A DNA stretch of 39,633 bases, from IMG/VR virus record IMGVR_UViG_3300021247_000202, positions 1 to 39,633 of that record; one strand, 5' to 3'. Position 1 is the stretch's first letter; each line of letters opens with the position of its first letter. Positions 7,058-13,343 of the stretch are shown here, one piece after another. Source of the DNA: a virus. The notes under the pieces are model-generated. The model was not told the DNA's origin and made no database searches. It worked only from the letters and a program-made list of their open reading frames with translations. The translations under genes were made by a program, and so were the position numbers.

Positions 7058-7129
7058 TTACTTGTTCATTACGTACATAGTTACTTCAAAGCCAAATCTC
7101 ATTTCTGTTGCAGCTGGTTTAGTCCACAT
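7058..7129 (-). CDS. pqqA: PqqA, precursor peptide of the cofactor PQQ
   Basis: A 23-residue peptide that starts MWTKPA, has the core RFGFEVTMY and ends VMNK. This is the PqqA pattern: the Glu and Tyr separated by three residues (Glu15 and Tyr19) are the two residues that the radical-SAM enzyme PqqE joins to begin making pyrroloquinoline quinone, and the MWTKPA start matches many bacterial PqqA peptides. Length is the usual 22-24 residues. A strong ribosome binding site (AAAGGAGAACGTT) precedes the ATG. No pqqB, C, D or E is in the window, so the host's enzymes would have to process it. The gene was easy to miss because of its length. Confidence 0.88.
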   Translation of the reverse strand: MWTKPAATEMRFGFEVTMYVMNK

Positions 7130-7457
7130 AACGTTCTCCTTTGTAGATCAATTGTTCTAGAATTTGCTACACAAAGCACCTTGTCTTGCATTTATAACAA
7201 GAAACTTACTTTGTTATGCATATAATGCGCCTTTTGCTATACAAAATCCTCCATAAAATCATGAGTTTTGCCTGCAAAGTATACTTTACATCTAGTTCAA
7301 GGCAAAAATGCCTGTTTTACTAATTAAATCATATACTTAATCTTACAAATTAGTCTTTTTATTTGTAATTAAACGCAAAAAAGTAATATATTGACAAATC
7401 TCTATATAACAAAACCACAATATATAGTGTTTTTTATATAACTTTTTACTATATGTA
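7130..7457. other. Non-coding stretch upstream of pqqA
   Basis: No credible gene is visible. The stretch is very AT-rich and should contain the minus-strand promoter of pqqA, although I see no convincing consensus -35/-10 pair. It holds two copies of a 13-base word (listed separately), a short GC hairpin (AAGGC-AAAAAT-GCCTG) near 7305 and a lone TTGACA at 7391-7396 without a well-spaced -10 box. Confidence 0.5.
7163..7245. repeat. Two copies of TTTGCTAYACAAA
   Basis: TTTGCTACACAAA at 7163-7175 and TTTGCTATACAAA at 7233-7245 are identical except for one base and start 70 bases apart. Each is a loose palindrome (TTTG...CAAA). Their place just upstream of pqqA suggests operator or promoter sites, but two copies of an AT-rich 13-mer is weak evidence. 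Confidence 0.35.
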
Positions 7458-7486
7458 TTGACAAAGGTATACACATTCTATAATAT
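7458..7486 (+). promoter_or_regulatory. Sigma70-type promoter
   Basis: A perfect -35 box TTGACA (7458-7463) is followed by TATAATAT (7479-7486). The -10 can be read as TATAAT with 15-base spacing or as TAATAT with the standard 17-base spacing. It is the best promoter match seen in the window. Transcription would start near 7492 and reach a terminator within about 110 bases. Confidence 0.65.
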
Positions 7487-7491
7487 AACGA

Positions 7492-7604
7492 TTGTGAGTC
7501 CCTTTCCTCACGTGTCTTCCCTTTATCTTTCTTCTCTCGATAAAGTCGGGCTCTACCCTCGGAGCCCTTTAAAACCTCTAGACTGATCATCTAGGGGTTT
7601 TTTC
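7492..7604 (+). ncRNA. Probable small structured RNA with four stem-loops
   Basis: Between the promoter and the intrinsic terminator lies about 110 bases without a good start codon. It folds by eye into four consecutive stem-loops: GTGAG 7494-7498 with CTCAC 7507-7511; CTTTATC 7521-7527 with GATAAAG 7539-7545; GGGCTC 7548-7553 with GAGCCC 7562-7567; and the terminator stem. The pyrimidine-rich single-stranded part (TTCCC, TTTCTTCTCTC) could pair with purine-rich ribosome binding sites. I do not recognise an RNA family. A role as a phage regulatory RNA is inference. Confidence 0.55.
7571..7603 (+). terminator. Intrinsic terminator
   Basis: Stem CCTCTAGA 7575-7582 pairs with TCTAGGGG 7590-7597 (one G-T pair) around a seven-base loop, followed by TTTTTT. 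Upstream AAAA can extend the stem into the T tract. It ends the small RNA. Confidence 0.8.
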
Positions 7605-7627
7605 TTTTATACCTCTTGATTTTTTAA

Positions 7628-7870
7628 TTCAATAGGTGTAAATTTATAAATGAGAGAAAAAAGAATTGGGGAGATTTTGATGTATTTCTACGTCATTATC
7701 TTTCATTCCTTTTTCGCCTCCGTACTCCAAACGTTATCAATGAACCTACATGGGTTGCGTGGAATAATACATAGGCTCAGTACACACCCGCTGGCACGCC
7801 TCGTGAACTTAAATGGGTATCACACAAGTTATGTTGCCATGGGGTGACTTGCCAACAGCATAACGATTGA
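7628..7870 (+). pseudogene. Amber-interrupted frame, possible decayed gene
   Basis: In one frame the sequence reads NWGDFDVFLRHY, then TPNVINEPTWVAWNNT, a TAG at 7772-7774, then AQYTPAGTPRELKWVSHK and CCHGVTCQQHND before TGA at 7868. The residue mix on both sides of the TAG looks like protein, with a possible CC-x4-C/His metal site. There is no good ATG in frame; an ATG at 7680 with GGGGAG upstream opens a different frame. It may be a broken gene, a sequencing error, or chance. Confidence 0.25.
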
Positions 7871-7983
7871 ACATTAACTCTGTGTAGGATTGGTATTGAG
7901 TGTGCTTCTAGTGCTCAATGTGGATCAAAGGTGGTTCTTCTCACCCTTGGCGGAGCTATTGTCTAAAACAATGAAAGGATCAT
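7871..7983 (+). other. Leader region with hairpins
   Basis: No gene is supported here. Two hairpins are visible: ATTGAG with CTCAAT in the stretch near 7896-7920, and CAAAGGTG with CACCCTTG near 7926-7950 (one mismatch). They would sit in the 5' leader of the gene at 7984 if transcription starts upstream. The gene's ribosome binding site is AAAGGATCAT. Confidence 0.35.
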
Positions 7984-8157
7984 ATGAGCTTTGAGAAAAG
8001 AAAACAAGACGGATTTTTAACTAAGAAGCTTGCAGAAGAATTAAAGTTGTATCATACTACTCCTGAGGAACTAGATTATGTGAGAAAGGTTGCAATCGAA
8101 TATCTACTCTCAGACTCTTGGAAGAACTACAAAACATATAAGGGAATCCCGCAATGA
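7984..8157 (+). CDS. Small basic helical protein
   Basis: A 57-residue protein (MSFEKRKQDG..., LTKKLAEELKLY, PEELDYVRKVAIEYLL) opening the second plus-strand operon, with AAAGGA upstream. Mostly helical and charged. It overlaps the next gene by four bases (ATGA). No family recognised; position at the operon head would suit an early regulator. Confidence 0.55.
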   Translation: MSFEKRKQDGFLTKKLAEELKLYHTTPEELDYVRKVAIEYLLSDSWKNYKTYKGIPQ

Positions 8158-8327
8158 ACTTTACTCATGCAGTTGTAGATGATGGTGATATCATCAGGAA
8201 GTATCGTTGGTCTAAACGTGAGGCCAAATGGTATAGAGATACTCACCCAGATATTCAGGTTTTAGAACTTCCCAAAGAAGAAGTCAAACCATTTAACTTT
8301 AATGATTACGAGGAGGCACCATACTAA
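8154..8327 (+). CDS. Small protein, unknown
   Basis: A 57-residue protein. The middle (IRKYRWSKREAKWYRDTHPD) is basic and aromatic, the end acidic (NFNDYEEAPY). Four-base overlap upstream and one-base overlap downstream argue for real coding. Function unknown. Confidence 0.55.
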   Translation: MNFTHAVVDDGDIIRKYRWSKREAKWYRDTHPDIQVLELPKEEVKPFNFNDYEEAPY

Positions 8328-8509
8328 TGGAAATCAAACAACACAGCACAGGAAATAATGATTCAGTAGAAGATGTTCTTATTGCCATAAGAAACATTAA
8401 AACAACTGATGGAAAGTATTTAGATTCAGATACACAATGGAAAGCAGTTAAGTCTGCATGGCGTGGTGCAAAATATATATTTGGATATTGTGATTCTATT
8501 GGAGAATAA
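8327..8509 (+). CDS. Small protein, unknown
   Basis: A 60-residue protein with GGAGG a few bases before its TAATG start junction. It contains DVLIAIRNIKTTDGKYLDS and a Trp-rich helix (QWKAVKSAWRGAKYIFGY). No known family. Confidence 0.55.
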   Translation: MEIKQHSTGNNDSVEDVLIAIRNIKTTDGKYLDSDTQWKAVKSAWRGAKYIFGYCDSIGE

Positions 8510-8511
8510 TT

Positions 8512-8679
8512 ATGAACGAGGTTTATCACAAAAAATATTTAACCACAGAACAAGTAATAGCAATAAAGAAAGCATTGAAGACTCAACCAATCTACAAAGT
8601 AGCTAAAGACTTTAACATTAACAAACACAATATCAGAAACATTTATCTTGGTATTTCATATAGAACGGTAGGTGAATGA
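8512..8679 (+). CDS. Small helix-turn-helix protein
   Basis: A 55-residue protein whose central segment (TEQVIAIKKALKTQPIYKVA, then FNINKHNIRNIYLGISYRTV) reads as a helix-turn-helix of the resolvase or homeodomain-like type, ending with the I-x-x-G-x-x-Y/W pattern common in phage HTH domains. GGAGAATAATT precedes the ATG. Likely binds DNA; target unknown. Confidence 0.6.
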   Translation: MNEVYHKKYLTTEQVIAIKKALKTQPIYKVAKDFNINKHNIRNIYLGISYRTVGE

Positions 8680-8834
8680 TGGCAGACAAAAAAACAATCA
8701 TAGTTGAAAATGTTTTAGTAAAGGGTTATATTAAACACGCTAATGGTAAAAAGACTATGTTTGAATTTAACAGACAAGACTTTACTCCATTAGCATTCGA
8801 GAAAATATTTGAGGAAGTAGGTAAGAAGTTTTAA
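8679..8834 (+). CDS. Small protein, unknown
   Basis: A 51-residue protein, beta-rich first half (KKTIIVENVLVKGYI) and a helical end (PLAFEKIFEEVGKKF). It shares single bases with both neighbours' stop and start codons (TGATG and TAATG), typical of coupled translation. No family recognised. Confidence 0.5.
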   Translation: MADKKTIIVENVLVKGYIKHANGKKTMFEFNRQDFTPLAFEKIFEEVGKKF

Positions 8835-9061
8835 TGTATACAAAATTAGATGACATGAAGATGGCACAAAAGATTCTTAACTATATTGAAAAGAACCCAA
8901 GCGCCACTCGTATGAACATTACAAAAGATTGCTTTACAAATATGCGTAGGTTGAGACAATTAGAAGCAGAAGGATATATCAATATCCCAGCACCTATGCC
9001 ACGAGAGATCAGGAATAGGGAATACTATGCGAACAAAGCCGTTCAATCAGAAAGTCCATGA
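8834..9061 (+). CDS. Winged-helix-like small protein
   Basis: A 75-residue protein. MAQKILNYIEKNPSATRMNI followed by CFTNMRRLRQLEAEGYI has the spacing of a small winged helix (helix, turn, recognition helix, then a wing starting GYI). Probably a DNA-binding regulator. It overlaps the following gene by 35 bases in another frame. Confidence 0.5.
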   Translation: MYTKLDDMKMAQKILNYIEKNPSATRMNITKDCFTNMRRLRQLEAEGYINIPAPMPREIRNREYYANKAVQSESP

Positions 9062-9449
9062 TGCCTGTGATCCTCCCGCAAGAGAGGCCGTAAGTAAATA
9101 TATCAAAGCCACATGGGGAATGAATGCGTGGCACAATCCTGATCATTATGCAGTTGATCTCATCATAGAAAAAGATAAAGAACTTATCGGATACGCAGAG
9201 ATTGAGATGCGTGATTGGGATCATTGTCCGTTCAGAACTATTCATATACCCAAGCGAAAAGATAAACTATTCAACAACAACAAGAGAACTATTTATTTCG
9301 TTGTGTCAAGAGGTATGACTAAGGCTTGGTATATAGATGTACAAGTGATTAAAGATTCAGCAGTCGCTGAGATACCTAACAAAGCAGTAAGTCAAGGGGA
9401 ATATTTTTATGATGTTCCTACATACCTATTCACTGAAGTAAATTTGTAG
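9027..9449 (+). CDS. Possible PD-(D/E)XK nuclease-like protein
   Basis: A 140-residue protein. The segment HYAVDLIIEKDKELIGYAEI followed by EMRDWDH places an acidic residue (VDL) about 14 residues before an E-x-E pair (YAEIEMR), and then strands with KRKDKLF and TIYFVVSRG, as in minimal restriction-endonuclease-like folds. The lysine of the motif would be replaced. The assignment rests on pattern only; another alpha/beta fold is possible. Confidence 0.4.
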   Translation: MRTKPFNQKVHDACDPPAREAVSKYIKATWGMNAWHNPDHYAVDLIIEKDKELIGYAEIEMRDWDHCPFRTIHIPKRKDKLFNNNKRTIYFVVSRGMTKAWYIDVQVIKDSAVAEIPNKAVSQGEYFYDVPTYLFTEVNL

Positions 9450-9462
9450 CATAGAATTATAA

Positions 9463-9762
9463 ATGAGAGACAACAAACCACAATACACAGATTTAGAACA
9501 TAGGATATTAGAACTATCTGATGTGATAGATATGTTGAATGATGAGAACACTCAATTAAAAGATATTATTGCCTCTCAACAATGGAATGCAACCGAATTT
9601 GAAAAGGACTACATACTGCACGAGATTACTGAACTTAGAAAACAAGTATTAGTTTTAGAAAAGAGTGAACAAAGTGCCATAGCAAGTAGAGATATGTTTC
9701 AAGATAGGAATGCAGAGTTATTAAGACAACTTGCGTATTATAAGAAGCTTCACAAAGCTTAG
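9463..9762 (+). CDS. Coiled-coil protein
   Basis: A 99-residue protein, nearly all helix with heptad patterning (HRILELSDVIDMLNDENTQL and LHEITELRKQVLVLEKSE). Likely a dimeric coiled coil. The ribosome binding site is weak. Sits directly upstream of the helicase gene; role unknown. Confidence 0.6.
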   Translation: MRDNKPQYTDLEHRILELSDVIDMLNDENTQLKDIIASQQWNATEFEKDYILHEITELRKQVLVLEKSEQSAIASRDMFQDRNAELLRQLAYYKKLHKA

Positions 9763-9800
9763 CCCACCCCAGAGGGAATCTGGAAGTTAAAAGGATAATT

Positions 9801-11288
9801 ATGTTAGAACTAAGAGAACACCAAAAAGGTGTCATTGATGCATTGCGTAAAGGATTTAAAGAGGGTCATAGAGCTCAACTACTATATGCACCCACAGGAT
9901 TTGGTAAGACAGAGGTAGCTATCTATTTAATGGAAGCTACAAGAAAAAAAGATAACCGATCAGCAATGATCTTAGATCGTATCGTTTTAGTAGATCAAAC
10001 ATCACAACGATTAGAGAAGTATAATATCTTTCATGGCGTTCATCAAGCTGACCATTGGAAATATAATACATCAGAGCTCATTCAGATATGCTCTTCTCAA
10101 ACATTAGAGCGCAGACAAGACTTTCCTAAAATGGACGTTTTGATTATTGATGAATGTCATATTGCTCGTAAACAAATTACTGAACTGATTCATAGAAACC
10201 CAAAGCTCAAAGTGATAGGCTTAACTGCGACTCCATTCACCAAAGGCTTAGGTAATATTTATACTAATGTTGTATGCGGATCAACCACACAATCATTAGT
10301 CATTAATAAATGGTTAGCCCCTCTCAAAGTCTATATTGCTAAAGAGATAGATATGAAAGGTGCTAAAAAGATTGCGGGCGAATGGTCTCCTGATGTCGTC
10401 ACAGAACGAGGCATGAGAATCACAGGGGATATCGTTCAAGAATGGATTAAAAAGACCCATGAGGTATTCGGCAGACCACGCAAGACCATAGTCTTCTGCG
10501 CTGGTGTAGCACATGGTCAAGACTTGGTTAAGCAGTTTGCCGAGAAAGGATACAACTTTGTATCTATATCGTATAAAGAAACAAGTGAATTCAAGAAGGA
10601 GGTGATCGAGAATTTTAGCAAGCCCGATACAGACATTCATGGATTGATAGCTACGGATATTCTTACTCGTGGCTTTGATGTCCCTGATGTAATGATCGGA
10701 GTATCCGCTAGGCCATTCAGTAAATCCCTATCCTCACATATTCAGCAGATGGGTAGGGTGATGCGCCCCTCAGCAGATAAAGAGTTCGCTCTCTGGTTAG
10801 ATCATTCAGGGAATTATCTACGCTTCCGCAACGATTGGGAAGATGTCTACCAAGAGGGCGTGCAAGACTTAGATGAAAGTAGAGTAGAACACGCACATAA
10901 AGAACCAACAGAAAAAGAAAAGAAAGAGGCTAAGTGTCCGTCATGTTCAGCATTATGGGAACATGGATCAGAAGAATGTTATGCTTGTGGTTATGTTAGA
11001 AAGAAAAAACAATTTAGTGCATTAGCGGGTGAGATGCACGAACTTGGTATGAATGGTCGTGATGATGTCAAACACAGACAACAATTCTTCTCTGAGTTAT
11101 TGTATGTAGCTAAGAACAAAAACTATAGTCCTAATTGGGCAAGCCATAAGTATCGTGAAAAGTATGGTGTATGGCCTAGAGATTTAATCTATCGAACTGA
11201 AACCCCAACGATTGCTACTATGAATTGGATTAAGCATAGAATGATTGCTTATAGTAAAGCCAATAAAAAAGATAGGAAGGTAGCATGA
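9801..11288 (+). CDS. Superfamily II DNA helicase with zinc ribbon
   Basis: A 495-residue ATP-dependent helicase. Motifs in order: Q-like start LREHQKGVIDAL, Walker A PTGFGKT (31-37), DECH box (117-120), TATPF (142-146), and motif VI QQMGRVMRP (about 314-322). A C-terminal four-cysteine zinc ribbon (CPSC...CYACGY, about 378-398) is added, then a basic tail with CWPRDL-like W-P-R-x-L pattern. It overlaps the primase gene by ATGA, so the two form the replication core and probably unwind DNA at the fork or during recombination. Confidence 0.88.
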   Translation: MLELREHQKGVIDALRKGFKEGHRAQLLYAPTGFGKTEVAIYLMEATRKKDNRSAMILDRIVLVDQTSQRLEKYNIFHGVHQADHWKYNTSELIQICSSQTLERRQDFPKMDVLIIDECHIARKQITELIHRNPKLKVIGLTATPFTKGLGNIYTNVVCGSTTQSLVINKWLAPLKVYIAKEIDMKGAKKIAGEWSPDVVTERGMRITGDIVQEWIKKTHEVFGRPRKTIVFCAGVAHGQDLVKQFAEKGYNFVSISYKETSEFKKEVIENFSKPDTDIHGLIATDILTRGFDVPDVMIGVSARPFSKSLSSHIQQMGRVMRPSADKEFALWLDHSGNYLRFRNDWEDVYQEGVQDLDESRVEHAHKEPTEKEKKEAKCPSCSALWEHGSEECYACGYVRKKKQFSALAGEMHELGMNGRDDVKHRQQFFSELLYVAKNKNYSPNWASHKYREKYGVWPRDLIYRTETPTIATMNWIKHRMIAYSKANKKDRKVA

Positions 11289-12118
11289 GATTCGAAGACT
11301 TCGCAAGGATACATGGCCTCATCATAGATCATGTTATACCACATAAACAGATGAGAACTTCCACAGAAGACCACCCAAGAAAAAAGAATGGTTCTTATAA
11401 ATTCTTAGGTGATGTTGGATTTGTGATGAATTGGGCTACTATGACAGAGCCAGCAGTTTGGTTTCCTGATGATAAAACCGCCTCAAGCTCAGTAATAGCA
11501 AAGCCTTTGATAGATCACACTAAGGAACGGGAACGCCTAGCTAAGAAAGCGATTGATAAAGCGGGTTGGATATTGCACCAATGTAAAGAAGAAACCCACC
11601 CATACCTAGCCTCCAAAGGATTTCCTAATGAAGTAGGTAATGTATGGACTAAAGATAATGAGCGCATATTAGTTATACCCATGCGGATCGACAAAAGACT
11701 TGTGGGTTGTCAGCTCATCAACGACAAGGGGGTCAAGAAGTTCTTGTATGGACAGACGACTAAGGGGGCAACCTTCACCATGAACGCAAAGGGCTTCCCC
11801 ATCTTCTGTGAGGGGTATGCGACTGCCCTCAGCGTCAGAGAGGCCATGATCGCCAACAACATCAAGTATTCTATCTATGTTTGCTTTAGTGCAAATAACA
11901 TGAAGTTTGTAGCAGGGAAGTTTCCCTACGGGCTCGTCATTGCCGATAATGATAATTCCCATGTTGGTGAGATTACCGCTAGGAAAACAGGCAAGCCTTA
12001 TTGGATTTCGCCCGCAGTCTCCGAAGATTTCAATGATTTTCATAAACGAGTAGGCACATTTAAGGCCTCTCAATCCCTCAAGAAAAAATTAATAGAGATA
12101 GGTAGTCTAGTGTTCTAA
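11285..12118 (+). CDS. Toprim-domain primase-like protein
   Basis: A 277-residue protein. The C-terminal two-thirds carry a Toprim fold: FPIFCEGYATALSVREA (catalytic Glu near 170) and GLVIADNDNS (Asp-x-Asp near 219-221). The N-terminal 60 residues (DHVIPHKQMRTSTEDHP...) resemble the start of small phage primases but no complete zinc-binding motif is visible. It probably makes RNA primers, working with the helicase whose gene it overlaps. No DNA polymerase gene follows. Confidence 0.75.
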   Translation: MRFEDFARIHGLIIDHVIPHKQMRTSTEDHPRKKNGSYKFLGDVGFVMNWATMTEPAVWFPDDKTASSSVIAKPLIDHTKERERLAKKAIDKAGWILHQCKEETHPYLASKGFPNEVGNVWTKDNERILVIPMRIDKRLVGCQLINDKGVKKFLYGQTTKGATFTMNAKGFPIFCEGYATALSVREAMIANNIKYSIYVCFSANNMKFVAGKFPYGLVIADNDNSHVGEITARKTGKPYWISPAVSEDFNDFHKRVGTFKASQSLKKKLIEIGSLVF

Positions 12119-12127
12119 ACTACCTAT
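12098..12127. terminator. Hairpin between convergent genes
   Basis: ATAGGTAGT (12098-12106) and ACTACCTAT (12119-12127) form a perfect nine-base stem around a 12-base loop that includes the primase stop codon. It lies between the convergent primase and lysin genes. There is no clear T tract, so it may act as a terminator or only protect the transcript end. Confidence 0.45.
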
Positions 12128-12133
12128 TATAGA

Positions 12134-12514
12134 TCAATAAAAATATAGATTATTGACTTGTGCTAATAAAGGTTTGTTGAATACATTCTTGCTTGGGTGT
12201 ATTCTTGCATCATGGAAGAATTTAGAATGCCCAACAGGATTGTATGTATATCCCTTTTGTTTTGTTAGAAATTTAACCGCTTGTAGCTTATAAGTTAGTA
12301 ATTGAATATGGCTTGGTTCTTTTGCCTTACCTTGTTGTAGCAAGGTTATATATTCAAATTGCTTAGGCTCGTAAACTACATCACAGACTCGGCTAATCGT
12401 TTTGGCTCTGTTCATAACAACATTATAAACCGCCTGTTGATTAGCAAAATCACCACCCGCTTCACCAAATAATACTAGGGCTAAGCAAGTTGTTGCTAGT
12501 TCTAGTTCTACCAT
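12134..12514 (-). CDS. SleB/CwlJ-type cell wall hydrolase (lysin)
   Basis: A 126-residue enzyme of the SleB (Hydrolase_2) family, which cuts peptidoglycan. LALVLFGEAGGD contains the catalytic Glu (Glu18), followed by AVYNVVMNRAK and VCDVVYEPKQFEYI, the usual family order. No signal peptide is visible; release to the wall would need a holin, and a holin-like gene is at 29256. Unusually for a lysin it is isolated on the minus strand, after the primase, away from the tail genes. The ribosome binding site is AGAGGACTATTT. Confidence 0.85.
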   Translation of the reverse strand: MVELELATTCLALVLFGEAGGDFANQQAVYNVVMNRAKTISRVCDVVYEPKQFEYITLLQQGKAKEPSHIQLLTYKLQAVKFLTKQKGYTYNPVGHSKFFHDARIHPSKNVFNKPLLAQVNNLYFY

Positions 12515-12573
12515 AAATAGTCCTCTTTGTTATTATGGAACGCACAGAGTATCAGTATTATCAAGGCTTTCAA

Positions 12574-12599
12574 AGCATACATGGTCATAAATGTATGCT
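12574..12599. repeat. Perfect inverted repeat upstream of the lysin
   Basis: AGCATACAT (12574-12582) and ATGTATGCT (12591-12599) are exact reverse complements around an eight-base centre. It lies between the terminator of the small-protein operon and the lysin start, so it could be an operator for late expression of the lysin or a processing hairpin. Confidence 0.45.
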
Positions 12600-12601
12600 A
12601 A

Positions 12602-12622
12602 AATAAGCCTTACGGGCTATTC
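12602..12622 (-). terminator. Terminator of the minus-strand small-gene operon
   Basis: In minus-strand sense AATAGCC pairs with GGCTTATT (one bulge) around CGTAA and is followed by TTTAG. The stem overlaps the stop codon of the last gene of the operon. Confidence 0.5.
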
Positions 12623-12844
12623 CTTTACCTCTTCAATCCTAAACTCATCTGTTTCATACATACTATCTATTTCCTTGCGTTTAAATGCCTTGTGTTCTTG
12701 ATCTAAAAAGTAATCTAACGCTTTTTGTGCGTCTTCATAAGTATCATAAACATCTGCGACTTCATTACCATCATCATCATAAGTAGTCCATGTATTAATC
12801 CAACCATCACATAATGTATAGTGTTGCACCTCGTATCTAGTCAT
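12617..12844 (-). CDS. Small acidic protein, paralogue family member
   Basis: A 75-residue protein with RYEVQHYTLCDGWINTWTTY, then YDTYEDAQKALDYFLDQ and a C-terminal DEFRIEEVKE. The layout (N-terminal strand, a helix beginning with a D/E-E-A pattern, a final strand) is that of small phage and plasmid proteins and is shared loosely with the array at 13709-14405. A strong ribosome binding site (AAGGAGGGGATTAAAA) precedes the ATG. Function unknown. Confidence 0.6.
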   Translation of the reverse strand: MTRYEVQHYTLCDGWINTWTTYDDDGNEVADVYDTYEDAQKALDYFLDQEHKAFKRKEIDSMYETDEFRIEEVKE

Positions 12845-12846
12845 TT

Positions 12847-13143
12847 TTAATCCCCTCCTTTGTAAAATTTATCAAAGTCTTCCCCGTAAAAAGCTCTAGG
12901 GCAACCTTTTGTTATTCGCCACCAACTATCCTCATCATAACCACTACTTGAAAATTCAAAATCAATGTTTATCCAAGTATATAAGTCTTCTCTTCCGTCT
13001 TCTTCTTCACAGGCTTGGGTTTCCCAATCACCCACCTCTGCCTTATCAAGCGTAAAGTCATCTTCACCAAACAACTCTATACCAACATAACTTGCTATAA
13101 AGTCTTTAAACTCATCTACATCTTCTTCTTTTAAGTATGTCAT
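12847..13143 (-). CDS. Highly acidic small protein
   Basis: A 98-residue protein with about one third Asp and Glu (KEEDVDEFKDF, ETQACEEEDGREDLY, SGYDEDSWW). Its strong negative charge and beta-rich content resemble DNA-mimic proteins that block restriction or recombination enzymes, but no such family is recognisable. GGAGGGTAT precedes the ATG. Confidence 0.6.
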   Translation of the reverse strand: MTYLKEEDVDEFKDFIASYVGIELFGEDDFTLDKAEVGDWETQACEEEDGREDLYTWINIDFEFSSSGYDEDSWWRITKGCPRAFYGEDFDKFYKGGD

Positions 13144-13151
13144 ATACCCTC

Positions 13152-13343
13152 CTATTGTGAATTATTCATAGCCTCTTTATTCAAGGCCATAGTTTCAATA
13201 CAATTATTAAAGCGGTGCATAGCTACATCTCTGATTGCTATCATAAGTTCAAGGTATTCATTACCCTCAACACCCTCAATCTCATCAGCATCTTGCATAG
13301 CATTCATTACATTCGTATATATTTGAAAAGCCCTTTTGTTCAT
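13152..13343 (-). CDS. Small helical protein
   Basis: A 63-residue protein, MNKRAFQIYTNVMNAM..., mostly helical. ATG at 13343 is chosen because GGAGG lies seven bases upstream; an in-frame TTG further upstream exists. That upstream extension is in the frame that the preceding gene would enter if its G tract changed length by +1 or -2 (see the G tract entry). Function unknown. Confidence 0.55.
   Translation of the reverse strand: MNKRAFQIYTNVMNAMQDADEIEGVEGNEYLELMIAIRDVAMHRFNNCIETMALNKEAMNNSQ

Noticed and set aside
7391-7396. Second TTGACA box
   Set aside because: No -10 box lies within 15-19 bases, so it is probably chance or part of a different control element.
7402-7590. Minus-strand 62-codon frame over the small RNA region
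   Set aside because: It lies across the promoter, stems and terminator of the plus-strand RNA, has no ribosome binding site and no protein-like pattern.
7772-7774. Stop-codon reassignment (TAG as sense codon)
   Set aside because: Several genes in the window end with TAG at sensible places, for example at 3522-3524 and 4048-4050, so the amber codon in the interrupted frame is not evidence of recoding.
7650-7847. 65-codon plus-strand frame starting MREKRIGEILMYFY
   Set aside because: It has two possible starts and the later one has a GGGGAG site, but the residue mix after residue 20 is not protein-like and a competing frame on the same strand looks more coding. Not listed as a gene.
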